Source of the DNA: Bradyrhizobium liaoningense
GTDB lineage: Bacteria; Pseudomonadota; Alphaproteobacteria; Rhizobiales; Xanthobacteraceae
Direction: 5' to 3'
Length of the DNA: 64,000 nt
Assembly (NCBI RefSeq): GCF_018130955.1
Contig: NZ_JAFCJM010000021.1
Location: forward strand, 1-64,000
This document shows positions 50,255-59,015 of this stretch, piece after piece. A program made the position numbers and the translations under genes. How positions within the stretch are numbered: the first letter of the stretch is position 1; every line of letters starts with the position of its first letter. Below the pieces are notes generated by a model. The model made no database searches, was not told the origin of the DNA, and saw nothing but the letters and a program-made list of their open reading frames with translations.

Positions 50255-51514
50255 CTACCTGATCGCGGCCGCGAGCGCCGCGATCAGGGCGGGCGGTGTC
50301 ACCAGCATGCCGAGCTTGAGGAACGGCCAGGCGCCGACCTCGATCTTCTCGCGGCGGAGCGCGACCAGCCACAGGATGGTCGCGAGCGAACCGGTGATCG
50401 AAAAGTTCGGTCCGAGATCGACGCCGATCAGGATCGCGCTGACGACCGATGCCGGCAGGTGATCGGCTGATACGATCGAGCCGGCGACGAGGCCGACCGG
50501 CAGATTGTTGGCAATGTTGGTGGCAACAGCCGTGGCGATGCCGACGCTCCAGGCGGCCTTTGGCACGGATTGGCTGACGGCCTCATGCAAGAGCCCGCTG
50601 AGATGGCCGATGACGCCGGTCTTCACCAGCGCTTCCACCATCACGAAGAGGCCGCCGACCAGTGGCAGCACGCTCCAGGAGACGTGCTTGAGGACCGGGA
50701 TCGGTGACTGCCGGCTGAGCAGCAGAACGAGCGCGGCCGTCACCACACCGCAGATGAAGGTCGGCAGGCCCAGTTGCTTGTCCAGCGCCGAAGCCGTGAC
50801 CAGTACGGCACCGATCGCGGCGATCCCGATTGCGGTCAGCTTGCCGCCGCGGGTGAGCTTCGGATGCGGCACTTTCTTCGCAATGGTCTCTTCCTTCAGC
50901 GCGCCGTGCTGGCTCAGGCGCAACGCCACATAGGTCAGGGTGATCGCGGCGACCGAGGGCAGGGCGAACTGGCGCAGCCATTCAGTCAGATGCGGCATGC
51001 GTGAACCGAACACCACGAGGTTTGCCGGGTTGGAGATCGGCAGCACGAAGCTTGCGGCATTGGCAATGAAGGCGCAGACGAAGAGATAGGGCAGCGGCTT
51101 TGCACCCGCCGCACGCGTGGCGGCATAGACGGCCGGGGTCAGCACGATCGCGGTGGCATCGTTCGACAGGAGCACGGTGACCAGCGTGCCGACGATGTAG
51201 ATCAGCAGGAACAGCCGCTGCGGCGAGCCGTGTGAATGCTCCACCGCAAGGGCTGCGAGGTAGTCGAACAGGCCCTCGAGCCGGGCAAGCTCGGCGATCA
51301 GCATCATGCCGATCAGGAACAGATAGACGTCGACGCCCTTCTCGACGCCGGTGAGCGCCTCGCGCCATGTCAGGAAGCCGAACAGCACCAGCGCGACAGC
51401 GCCGAGCAGCGCCCAGATCGCCTCGGGCAGGCGAAAGGGCCGGATGATGACGGCTGCGGTGGCGGCTACGATGATACTCCAGGCCCAGAAGGCGTCAGAT
51501 GGCACGGTCGGCAA
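50255..51514 (-). CDS. ArsB/NhaD-superfamily permease
   Basis: A 419-residue protein with 10-12 helices. The ion-transporter features include LFLIGMMLIAELARLEGLFDYLAA, LLSNDATAIVLTPAVYAA and LPISNPANLVVFG, typical of ArsB-like arsenite antiporters and related SLC13-like carriers. No other ars gene is nearby, so the substrate is uncertain. GAGGA is directly next to TTG 51520; the TTG at 51514 has a normal spacing of 6 and I use it. Convergent with the MFS gene, 7 bases apart. Confidence 0.82.
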   Translation of the reverse strand: MPTVPSDAFWAWSIIVAATAAVIIRPFRLPEAIWALLGAVALVLFGFLTWREALTGVEKGVDVYLFLIGMMLIAELARLEGLFDYLAALAVEHSHGSPQRLFLLIYIVGTLVTVLLSNDATAIVLTPAVYAATRAAGAKPLPYLFVCAFIANAASFVLPISNPANLVVFGSRMPHLTEWLRQFALPSVAAITLTYVALRLSQHGALKEETIAKKVPHPKLTRGGKLTAIGIAAIGAVLVTASALDKQLGLPTFICGVVTAALVLLLSRQSPIPVLKHVSWSVLPLVGGLFVMVEALVKTGVIGHLSGLLHEAVSQSVPKAAWSVGIATAVATNIANNLPVGLVAGSIVSADHLPASVVSAILIGVDLGPNFSITGSLATILWLVALRREKIEVGAWPFLKLGMLVTPPALIAALAAAIR

Positions 51515-51591
51515 ACTCAATCCTCAATGCAGGTCCATTCCGCTGCGATAGCCGAACCGGCCGCGGTTGTCTTCCCCGGCCGCGAGCGCAA

Positions 51592-54069
51592 TTACCTCGC
51601 CACCGGCAGCTTCTCGGAAATCGCCTTGCGCAGGATGCGCGAGAGCGACTCCACCGAATACGGCTTCTGGATCAGCTCAAAGCCGCGATGGGCATTTTCG
51701 GCGAGCACGTTGCTGTAGCCGCTTGTCAGCACGACGGGCAGGCCGGGATAGCGCTCGCGGATCACGCCGGCGAGCTCGACGCCGTTCATGCCGGGCATGA
51801 TGACGTCTGAAAACACGAGGTCGACGGAGAATTCGTCGTCGGACAGGATCGCCAGCGCCGCATTCGCGTCGACCACGCGCCGCACGACATAGCCGAGGTC
51901 CTCCAAAAGCTCGGTGGAGAATCGCCCGACATCGTCATTGTCCTCGACGACAAGCACGCGGTAGCCGCGCCCGGTGGCGGCGGACTCGCTTGCGATGGCC
52001 GCGGCCGCCTTCTCGCCCTCCGGGCTCGGTGCCTGCGGCAGATAGATCGTGAAGGTCGCGCCCTGGCCTTGCGTGCTCGCCACCGCGATGTCGCCCTCGG
52101 ACTGTTTTGCGAAGCCAAAAGCCTGGCTGAGGCCGAGGCCAGTGCCCTTGCCGACCTCCTTGGTGGTGAAGAACGGCTCGAAGATCGCCTCGAGATTTTC
52201 CGGCGCGATGCCGGTGCCGGTGTCTTGGAGCGAGATCGCGACGAAGTCGCCGCCGCGCGCCGACTGCGCCCGCAGGCTCGGGATGCCCTGGACCTTCTTC
52301 ACCGAGATGGTCAGCCGGCCCTCGTCCTTCATGGCGTCGCGCGCGTTGATCGCGAGATTGATCAGCGCGGTCTCGAACTGCGCGACGTCGGCGATGGTGA
52401 AGCAGTCGGCCGACTGGATGTCGACCGCGATCTGGATGCGGGCGCCGACCAGGGGGCGGACGAGCTGCGCCACGCTCTCGACCTGCGTGCCGACGTTGAA
52501 CACCTGCGGCTTCAGCGGCTGCCGGCGCGCAAAGGCCAGCAGCTGCGCGGTCAGGTTCGAGGCCCGCTCCACCGTTTCGGAGATCGCATCGACATAGCGG
52601 CGGCGACGCTCCTCCGGCAGCTCGCGGCGGCGCAGGAAGTCGGTGGCGGAGCGGATGATGGTGAGGAGGTTGTTGAAGTCGTGCGCGACGCCGCCGGTGA
52701 GCTGGCCGATCGCTTCCATCTTCTGCGACTGGCGCAGCGCCTCCTCGCCGCGGCGCCGCTCCGTGATGTCGACCGCTTCGGGCACTGCGCCGAGAATCTT
52801 GCCGTGCTGGTCGAGCAGGGGGCGGATGCTGAAGTCGAAATAGCGCTCGCCGATCGGCAGGCGAAGCTGCATTTCGATCCGGACGGCTTCACCCGTCAGC
52901 ACGGTGTTGAAGGCCTCACGAACGGTTGCGGGCATGCCCGGGGTCGCGGTGAACCACGGCGTGTCCCAGAACGGCTTTCCGATCACGTCCGAAGGCTCGG
53001 CCTTGATTCCGGCGAGCGCGGTGTTGTTGGCATAGAGCCACTCGCCGGCCAGATTGAGCAGCCCCTGGTACTGGTTGCTGGTCTCCAGGATCGAGCGCAG
53101 CCGCGCCTCGTTGGATTCAAGCTGCGCGGTGCGCTCGGTGATGCGCTGTTCCAGGGTCTCGTTGAGCCGCCGGAGCTCCATCTCCGCCTGCTTGGCAACG
53201 GTGACGTCATGCGCCACCCCGATGAAGCCGATATGCTTGCCGTTGGGATCCCAGCGCGGTTGCGATTCCGAGCGGAGCCAGCGCCATTCGCCGTCGGCGC
53301 GCTTGTAGCGGGCTTCCAGCACGAACGGCTTGAGCGAGGCCTCGCCTTGCACCGATTGTTGCAGGACGTGCGGCAGGTCGTCCGGATGCAGCACCTTGCG
53401 CCAGTCGAAATCGATGGCTTCCTCGAAGGGCAGGCCGAGGAAATCGACATAGGCCTGGTTGGCAAAGGACCGTTTGCGATCGAGCTTGGTGACCCAGATC
53501 GGCACCGGCGCAGAGTCGGCGATCAGTCGGAAGCGCGCCTCGCTCTCCTGCAAGGTAGCCTGCGCCAGCATCTGGTCGGTGACGTCGATGTCGGCGCCGA
53601 TCAGCCGCAGCGCGCGGCCGGCGGCGTCGCGTTCGATCTTGCCGACGACGCTGATCCACCTGATCTCGCCGTCATTCTGGCGGATGATCCGGTACTTGTC
53701 GGAATAGTCCTCGCTGTTGCTCTTGAGCGTGGCGAACAGGCGCTCGACCGTCCGCGCACGGTCCTCGGGAAAGATCCGTCCGACCCATTCCTCGTAGGTC
53801 TCCTCGGCAGCTTCAGCGGGCAGCCCGTGGATGTGAAGATATTCCGGCGTGCGCCGGTTCCTGACACCGCGGCACAGATCGATCTCGAGACCGCCGACGC
53901 CGGCAATGCGCTGGATCTGCGCGAGCTCGGCCTCGCGCTGCTGGAGCGCGTAGTAGGCCTCATCGCGCTCGCGGGCGATTTCTTCGAGATGCTGGCGCAG
54001 CCGTTCGGCGGCGATGGTTTCGGGCAGTGGATCGTTCAAGGCGTCGGCCGTTGTGATGCGTGCCTGCAC
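51592..54069 (-). CDS. Soluble hybrid sensor histidine kinase, multiple PAS domains
   Basis: An 825-residue cytoplasmic kinase without transmembrane helices. A coiled coil (RLRQHLEEIARERDEAYYALQQREAELAQIQ) leads to three PAS/PAC domains, then HisKA with AHDFNNLL (His phosphoacceptor), a HATPase (GTGIAPENLEAIFEPFFTTKEVGKGTGLGLSQ) and a C-terminal receiver with phosphoacceptor Asp in VFSDVIMPGMNG. Start is GTG 54069. It resembles the kinase at 59016 in its last 380 residues. No cognate regulator is adjacent. Confidence 0.9.
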   Translation of the reverse strand: MQARITTADALNDPLPETIAAERLRQHLEEIARERDEAYYALQQREAELAQIQRIAGVGGLEIDLCRGVRNRRTPEYLHIHGLPAEAAEETYEEWVGRIFPEDRARTVERLFATLKSNSEDYSDKYRIIRQNDGEIRWISVVGKIERDAAGRALRLIGADIDVTDQMLAQATLQESEARFRLIADSAPVPIWVTKLDRKRSFANQAYVDFLGLPFEEAIDFDWRKVLHPDDLPHVLQQSVQGEASLKPFVLEARYKRADGEWRWLRSESQPRWDPNGKHIGFIGVAHDVTVAKQAEMELRRLNETLEQRITERTAQLESNEARLRSILETSNQYQGLLNLAGEWLYANNTALAGIKAEPSDVIGKPFWDTPWFTATPGMPATVREAFNTVLTGEAVRIEMQLRLPIGERYFDFSIRPLLDQHGKILGAVPEAVDITERRRGEEALRQSQKMEAIGQLTGGVAHDFNNLLTIIRSATDFLRRRELPEERRRRYVDAISETVERASNLTAQLLAFARRQPLKPQVFNVGTQVESVAQLVRPLVGARIQIAVDIQSADCFTIADVAQFETALINLAINARDAMKDEGRLTISVKKVQGIPSLRAQSARGGDFVAISLQDTGTGIAPENLEAIFEPFFTTKEVGKGTGLGLSQAFGFAKQSEGDIAVASTQGQGATFTIYLPQAPSPEGEKAAAAIASESAATGRGYRVLVVEDNDDVGRFSTELLEDLGYVVRRVVDANAALAILSDDEFSVDLVFSDVIMPGMNGVELAGVIRERYPGLPVVLTSGYSNVLAENAHRGFELIQKPYSVESLSRILRKAISEKLPVAR

Positions 54070-54320
54070 GTGCCGGAGCGATACTCACACATGCGCGTTG
54101 CGAATTCCATCGCTCCGAAGGCAAAGCGGACAAGAAAGACGTCGGCCTGCTGTTGGTCGATCGTGCAAGGTGCTTGGTCCGGTGTCGGGAAAAGTGAGTG
54201 ACAAGTCAACGACTGACAGCGCAAATTGTTCCAATTGTTGGAACGATACTGGCGCGGAAACGTCTTCGCAGGCGCCCGCGGTCCGTCTGCTCAAGCAGCA
54301 CTTGCCGAAGAGGTTAAATC

Positions 54321-55391
54321 TTGAAGCTTTTTGCCTGCCAGGCCTGCGGCAACGTGCTGTATTTCGAAAACCGCGTCTGCGAGCGTTGTGGCCACCGGCT
54401 CGCCTTCCTGCCGGAAAGGGAGACGCTCTCCGCGATCGAACCCGATGGGGCTTCCTGGACGACGCTCGCCGACAAGGGCAGCGGGCGCATGCTCTGCGCC
54501 AATGCCGAGTTCGACGCCTGCAACTGGCTGACCGATCCCGGCAGCGAACAGGCCTATTGCCGTGCCTGCCGGCACAACGGCACCGTGCCCAACCTGTCCG
54601 ATCCGGCGCAGCTCGCCGCCTGGCGCGAGCTGGAGGTGGCGAAACACCGGCTGTTCTATTCCCTGATCCGCTGGCGGCTGCCGCTGACGACGCGCTGGGA
54701 GGACCAGGCGCACGGCCTGATCTTCAATTTCCTCGCCGATGATCCCAATAGCAGCCAGCGGATCATGACCGGCCACGACAACGGCCTGATCACGATCGCG
54801 CTGACGGAAACCGACGAGATCGAGCGCGAGCGTCGCCGGCTCGAGATGGGCGAGCCCTATCGCACGCTGCTCGGCCATTTCCGCCATGAGGTCGGGCATT
54901 ATTTCTGGGACGTCCTGGTGCGCGCCGGCGGCAAGCTCGGCGAATGCCGTGCGATGTTCGGCGACGACACCGTCGATTACGGGCAGGCGCTGCAACGGCA
55001 TTATGCGGAAGGTCCGCCGCCGGACTGGCAGCAGAATTATGTGTCAGCTTACGCGACCACGCATCCCTGGGAGGATTTTGCGGAGACCTGGGCGCACTAC
55101 CTCCACATCGTCGACACGCTCGAGATGGCCTCGGAATTCGGCATGCAGGTGCGCCCCCGGGTCGACCGGGACGGGGAGCTGACCGCGCGCATCCGCTCCA
55201 ACCCTTATGAGGCGACGGATTTCCAGGTGCTGGTCAATGCATGGCTGCCCTTCACCTTTGCCATCAACAGCGTCAACCGCGCCATGGGCGTGCGCGACCT
55301 CTATCCCTTCATCCTGTCGCCTGCGGTGATCGCCAAGCTGGGCTTTATCCACGCCCTGGTGCGGGGCGCGGCAAAGGCCGGCAGCAACTAA
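54321..55391 (+). CDS. Putative zinc-binding metallopeptidase
   Basis: A 356-residue soluble protein. An N-terminal zinc ribbon (Cys6, Cys9, Cys20, Cys23) and a second Cys set (Cys59, Cys67, Cys80, Cys83) precede the metallopeptidase helix HEVGH (His189, Glu190, His193) and the downstream EDFAETWAHYLH (Glu255 probable third ligand). This is the architecture of the zinc-ribbon peptidase family PF15887. The start codon is TTG 54321, preceded by AGAGG; no ATG fits. It is divergent from the hybrid kinase gene. The substrate is unknown. Confidence 0.85.
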   Translation: MKLFACQACGNVLYFENRVCERCGHRLAFLPERETLSAIEPDGASWTTLADKGSGRMLCANAEFDACNWLTDPGSEQAYCRACRHNGTVPNLSDPAQLAAWRELEVAKHRLFYSLIRWRLPLTTRWEDQAHGLIFNFLADDPNSSQRIMTGHDNGLITIALTETDEIERERRRLEMGEPYRTLLGHFRHEVGHYFWDVLVRAGGKLGECRAMFGDDTVDYGQALQRHYAEGPPPDWQQNYVSAYATTHPWEDFAETWAHYLHIVDTLEMASEFGMQVRPRVDRDGELTARIRSNPYEATDFQVLVNAWLPFTFAINSVNRAMGVRDLYPFILSPAVIAKLGFIHALVRGAAKAGSN

Positions 55392-55563
55392 GCGCAAGTC
55401 GGCCGGACGGCGGACGCCTGGGGTGCTGGTACGCCAGGCCAGGGGTGGATTTAGACCGTTGCCTCCGGCCCATTTTGATGTACGACGGACACCTCACGGC
55501 CCGTCCGCCAAGGCCCCAACGGCCAGGGAGGGGTCCCGCCCAAGGTTCAGACCCAAGAAAAGC

Positions 55564-57579
55564 ATGTTCAAACGCATTCTGATCGCCAATCGCGGCGAAA
55601 TCGCCTGCCGGGTCATCAAGACTGCCCGCCGTATGGGAATTCAGACGGTCGCGGTCTATTCCGAGGCCGACCGGGACGCCCTGCATGTCGAGATGGCGGA
55701 CGAAGCGGTCCTGATCGGGCCGCCGGCCGCCGCCGAGAGCTATCTGGTGATCGACAAGATCGTCGAGGCCTGCCGCAAGACCGGCGCCGAGGCCGTGCAT
55801 CCCGGCTACGGCTTTCTGTCCGAGCGCGAGGCCTTTCCGCGCGCTTTGAAGGCCGCAGGCGTCGTCTTCATCGGTCCCAATCCCGATGCGATCGCCGCCA
55901 TGGGCGACAAGATCGAATCCAAGAAGGCGGCCGCGAAGGCAAAAGTCTCGACCGTGCCGGGCTATCTCGGCGTCATCGAAGACGACAAGCACGCCGTGCG
56001 GATCGCCGACGAGATCGGCTATCCCGTGATGATCAAGGCCTCCGCCGGCGGCGGCGGCAAGGGCATGCGCATTGCGCATTCCAAGAGCGAGGTCGCCGAA
56101 GGCTTCAATCTCGCCAAGGCCGAGGCAAAAGCCTCGTTCGGTGACGATCGCGTCTTCGTCGAAAAGTTCATCGTCGATCCCCGTCACATCGAGATCCAGG
56201 TGTTGGGGGATAAGCACGGCAACGTCATCTATCTCGGCGAGCGCGAATGCTCGATCCAGCGCCGCAACCAGAAGGTCATCGAGGAGGCCCCGTCGCCGCT
56301 GCTCGACGAGAGCACCCGCCGCAAGATGGGCGAGCAGGCCGTCGCACTCGCCAAGGCCGTGAACTACGATTCCGCCGGCACCGTCGAGTTCGTCGCGGGC
56401 CAGGACAAGAGCTTCTACTTCCTCGAGATGAACACCCGTCTCCAGGTCGAGCATCCTGTGACCGAGCTCGTCACCGGCATCGACCTCGTCGAGCAGATGA
56501 TCCGCGTCGCCGCCGGCGAGAAGCTGGCGATCGCGCAGAAGGATGTCACGCTGACCGGCTGGGCCGTGGAATCGCGCCTCTACGCCGAAGATCCGTTCCG
56601 CAACTTCCTGCCCTCGATCGGGCGGCTCGTGAAATACCGCCCGCCGGCGGAGCTCAGCAAGGACGGCATTACCGTGCGCAACGACACCGGCGTGCAGGAG
56701 GGCGGCGAGATCTCGATCCATTACGATCCGATGATCGCAAAGCTCGTTACCCATGCGCCGTCGCGGGCGGCAGCGATCGAGGCTCAGGCGACCGCGCTCG
56801 ATGCGTTCTACGTCGACGGCATCAGGCATAACATTCCGTTCCTGTCGGCGCTGATGAATCATCCGCGCTGGCGCGAGGGCAATCTCTCGACCGGCTTCAT
56901 CGCGGAAGAGTTCCCCAAGGGCTTTGCGCCGCGTGCGGCCGAAGGCGAGGTCGCACGGCGGATCGCCGCCGTGGGGGCTGCCATCGATCACGTGTTAGGG
57001 GAGCGCAAGCGGCAAATTTCCGGCCAGTTGGGCGGCCGTGTCGTGCAGCGCGAACGCCGCCGAGCGGTGTGGCTTGGTCGCGAGGAGATTCAACTCGAGG
57101 TCGGACGCGAGAGCGAGACCATCGCGATCCGCTTCGTCGATGCCGACGGCAAGGCCGGCAAGCCGCATCTGTTGGACTCGCCGTGGAAGCCCGGCGATCC
57201 CGTCTGGCAGGGCACGGTCGACGGCCATTTCATCGCGGTGCAGGCGCGTCCGATTCCGAACGGCATCCGGCTCGCCCACCAGGGCGTCGAGGTGCCGGTC
57301 TATGTCTGGACCGAAGCTGAAGCGGCGTCCGCGCGGTTGATGCCGGTCACCACTGCCTCCGACACCGGTAAGAAGCTGTTGTGCCCGATGCCCGGCCTTG
57401 TGGTCTCCATCGCGGTGACCGAGGGACAGGAGGTCAAGGCCGGCGAAACCCTGGCGGTCGTCGAAGCCATGAAGATGCAGAACGTGCTGCGCGCCGAGCG
57501 CGACGGCACGGTGAAGAAGGTCCACGCCAGCGCCGGCGCGACGCTCGCCGTGGACGCGCTGATTCTGGAGTTCGCGTAG
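55564..57579 (+). CDS. pccA: Propionyl/acyl-CoA carboxylase alpha (biotin) subunit
   Basis: A 671-residue biotin carboxylase. The N-terminal carboxylase domains start FKRILIANRGEIACRVIKTA. The ATP loop is GGGGKGMRIAHS, followed by EKFIVDPRHIEIQVLGD and EMNTRLQVEHPVTEL. A BT-type linker domain precedes the biotinyl domain with the biotin lysine 637 in VVEAMKMQNVL. Length and biotin end match propionyl-CoA carboxylase alpha chains. The carboxyltransferase beta subunit is not adjacent in this window. Confidence 0.9.
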   Translation: MFKRILIANRGEIACRVIKTARRMGIQTVAVYSEADRDALHVEMADEAVLIGPPAAAESYLVIDKIVEACRKTGAEAVHPGYGFLSEREAFPRALKAAGVVFIGPNPDAIAAMGDKIESKKAAAKAKVSTVPGYLGVIEDDKHAVRIADEIGYPVMIKASAGGGGKGMRIAHSKSEVAEGFNLAKAEAKASFGDDRVFVEKFIVDPRHIEIQVLGDKHGNVIYLGERECSIQRRNQKVIEEAPSPLLDESTRRKMGEQAVALAKAVNYDSAGTVEFVAGQDKSFYFLEMNTRLQVEHPVTELVTGIDLVEQMIRVAAGEKLAIAQKDVTLTGWAVESRLYAEDPFRNFLPSIGRLVKYRPPAELSKDGITVRNDTGVQEGGEISIHYDPMIAKLVTHAPSRAAAIEAQATALDAFYVDGIRHNIPFLSALMNHPRWREGNLSTGFIAEEFPKGFAPRAAEGEVARRIAAVGAAIDHVLGERKRQISGQLGGRVVQRERRRAVWLGREEIQLEVGRESETIAIRFVDADGKAGKPHLLDSPWKPGDPVWQGTVDGHFIAVQARPIPNGIRLAHQGVEVPVYVWTEAEAASARLMPVTTASDTGKKLLCPMPGLVVSIAVTEGQEVKAGETLAVVEAMKMQNVLRAERDGTVKKVHASAGATLAVDALILEFA

Positions 57580-57659
57580 GCGTGGTGAAGCACTGGCGGC
57601 GCCACAAGCGCCGCAATGGAGTATGTTGTTGCAGCGTCGCAACTGACTGAGACATCACC

Positions 57660-58526
57660 ATGGCCTTTCGTTCCCGGCGCGAAAAACTGCGATCGATCCT
57701 CACAGGCGACGACTGCATCCGCCCAGGTTCGGTCTATGACGCGATCTCGATCCGTATCGCCGAGGATCTCGGTTTCGAGATGGGGATGTTCGGCGGCTCG
57801 GTCGCCTCGCTCGCCGTGCTCGGCGATCCCGACATCGGGCTGATCACGCTGACCGAGCTCGCCGAGCAGATGCGGCGGATGTCGCGGGCATCAGCGCTGC
57901 CGGTGCTGGTCGATGCCGATCACGGCTACGGTAACGCGCTCAATGTGCGCCGCACCGTGCAGGAGCTGGAGGCCGCAGGTGCGGCCGGCCTCACGATCGA
58001 GGACACGTTGCTGCCGCAAGCCTTCGGGGAAGCCAGGACGCAGCTGATCTCGCTGGAGGAGGGCGTCGGCAAGATGAAGGCGGCGCTCGATGGCCGCGGC
58101 GATCCCTCGCTGGTGATCCTCGGCCGCACGGGTGCCGCCGCGATCACCTCGCTCGACGATGCGATCCGCCGTGCGCAGGCCTATGAGGCCATTGGCGTCG
58201 ATGGACTGTTCTTCACCGGCATCAAGTCGAAGGCCGAGCTCGAGGCGATTTCGGCCGCGACACGATTGCCGATCGTGCTGGGCGGCGCGCCGGAGGACAT
58301 GAGCGTATCAGACTATCTCAGGGGACAGCGGGTGCGCATCGCGCTCCAGGGACATGCGCCGATATCAGCCGCAACGCAGGCCGTTTACGAGATCCTCAAG
58401 GCGCTGCGCGAGGGTATGCCGCCGAAAAACCTCAAAGGCCTCGCATCGTCGGAGCTGACAAGCCGTGTCATGCGCGAGGCCGACATGAAGTCCCGCGGTG
58501 CCGATTTTCTCGGACTGAAGACATGA
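57660..58526 (+). CDS. Oxaloacetate decarboxylase-like PEP mutase/isocitrate lyase family enzyme
   Basis: A 288-residue (beta/alpha)8 enzyme. The metal motif is DADHGYGN (Asp85, Asp87, His88). The typical Lys-Lys-Cys-Gly loop of isocitrate lyase is absent; the combination with GAAAITSLDDAIRRAQAYEAIGVDGLFFTGI points to the PA4872-type oxaloacetate decarboxylases. It starts 80 bases after pccA and overlaps the acylphosphatase gene by 4 bases. Confidence 0.82.
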   Translation: MAFRSRREKLRSILTGDDCIRPGSVYDAISIRIAEDLGFEMGMFGGSVASLAVLGDPDIGLITLTELAEQMRRMSRASALPVLVDADHGYGNALNVRRTVQELEAAGAAGLTIEDTLLPQAFGEARTQLISLEEGVGKMKAALDGRGDPSLVILGRTGAAAITSLDDAIRRAQAYEAIGVDGLFFTGIKSKAELEAISAATRLPIVLGGAPEDMSVSDYLRGQRVRIALQGHAPISAATQAVYEILKALREGMPPKNLKGLASSELTSRVMREADMKSRGADFLGLKT

Positions 58527-58822
58527 GCCGGGCCATCCTCCAGGTCACGATCCGCGGCCGGGTGCAGGGCGTCGGCTATCGCGCCTGGATCGAATACCAG
58601 GCGACCACGATCGGTCTGGAAGGCTGGGTGCGCAATCGCCGCGACGGCAGCGTCGAGGCCTTGTTTGCGGGACCGCCGACGCGCGTTGCCGAAATGATCG
58701 CGCTTTGCCGCCACGGCCCGCCATCCTCGCGCGTCGAGAGCGTGACCAACGAAACCGCCGGCGAGGAGGAGTTGAACCTGCGCCGGGCAGGTGAGGCGTT
58801 CTCGGTGCTGGGGACGGTGTAG
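58523..58822 (+). CDS. acyP: Acylphosphatase
   Basis: A 99-residue acylphosphatase. The active-site loop GRVQGVGYRAW has Arg20, and GWVRNRRDGSVEA has Asn38, the two catalytic residues. It hydrolyses acyl phosphates. The ATGA overlap shows coupling to the upstream gene. The family is usually about 90-100 residues, so the gene is full length. Confidence 0.95.
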   Translation: MSRAILQVTIRGRVQGVGYRAWIEYQATTIGLEGWVRNRRDGSVEALFAGPPTRVAEMIALCRHGPPSSRVESVTNETAGEEELNLRRAGEAFSVLGTV

Positions 58823-58855
58823 CGAGTAGCGATGAAGGGTCGCCCGTTGCGCGGT

Positions 58856-59013
58856 GTTCACCTCTCCCCAGCGGGGAGAGGTCGGATTGCACCTGGCGAT
58901 GCGAAGCATCGTCCAGTGCAATCCGGGTGAGGGGCCGCAGCAATCGGTGAGACTGTAACCCCTCACCCGGATCGCATCTTTCTGCGATCCGACCTCTCCC
59001 TACGGGAGAGGTG
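58856..59013. repeat. Palindromic intergenic repeat (CCTCTCCC family)
   Basis: TTCACCTCTCCCCAGCGGGGAGAGG at the left is inverted by CCTCTCCCTACGGGAGAGGTGA at the right; inside, CCGGGTGAGGGG and CCCCTCACCCGG pair again. It sits between convergent genes (acyP and the hybrid kinase) and probably terminates both. Same family as 2458-2606. Confidence 0.85.
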
Positions 59014-59015
59014 AG

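Noticed and set aside
50255..51514. Arsenite efflux system
   Set aside because: Only the permease is ArsB-like; no arsC, arsR or arsH is adjacent, and the ArsR-family gene at 39812 lacks metal-binding cysteines and pairs with an SRPBCC gene.
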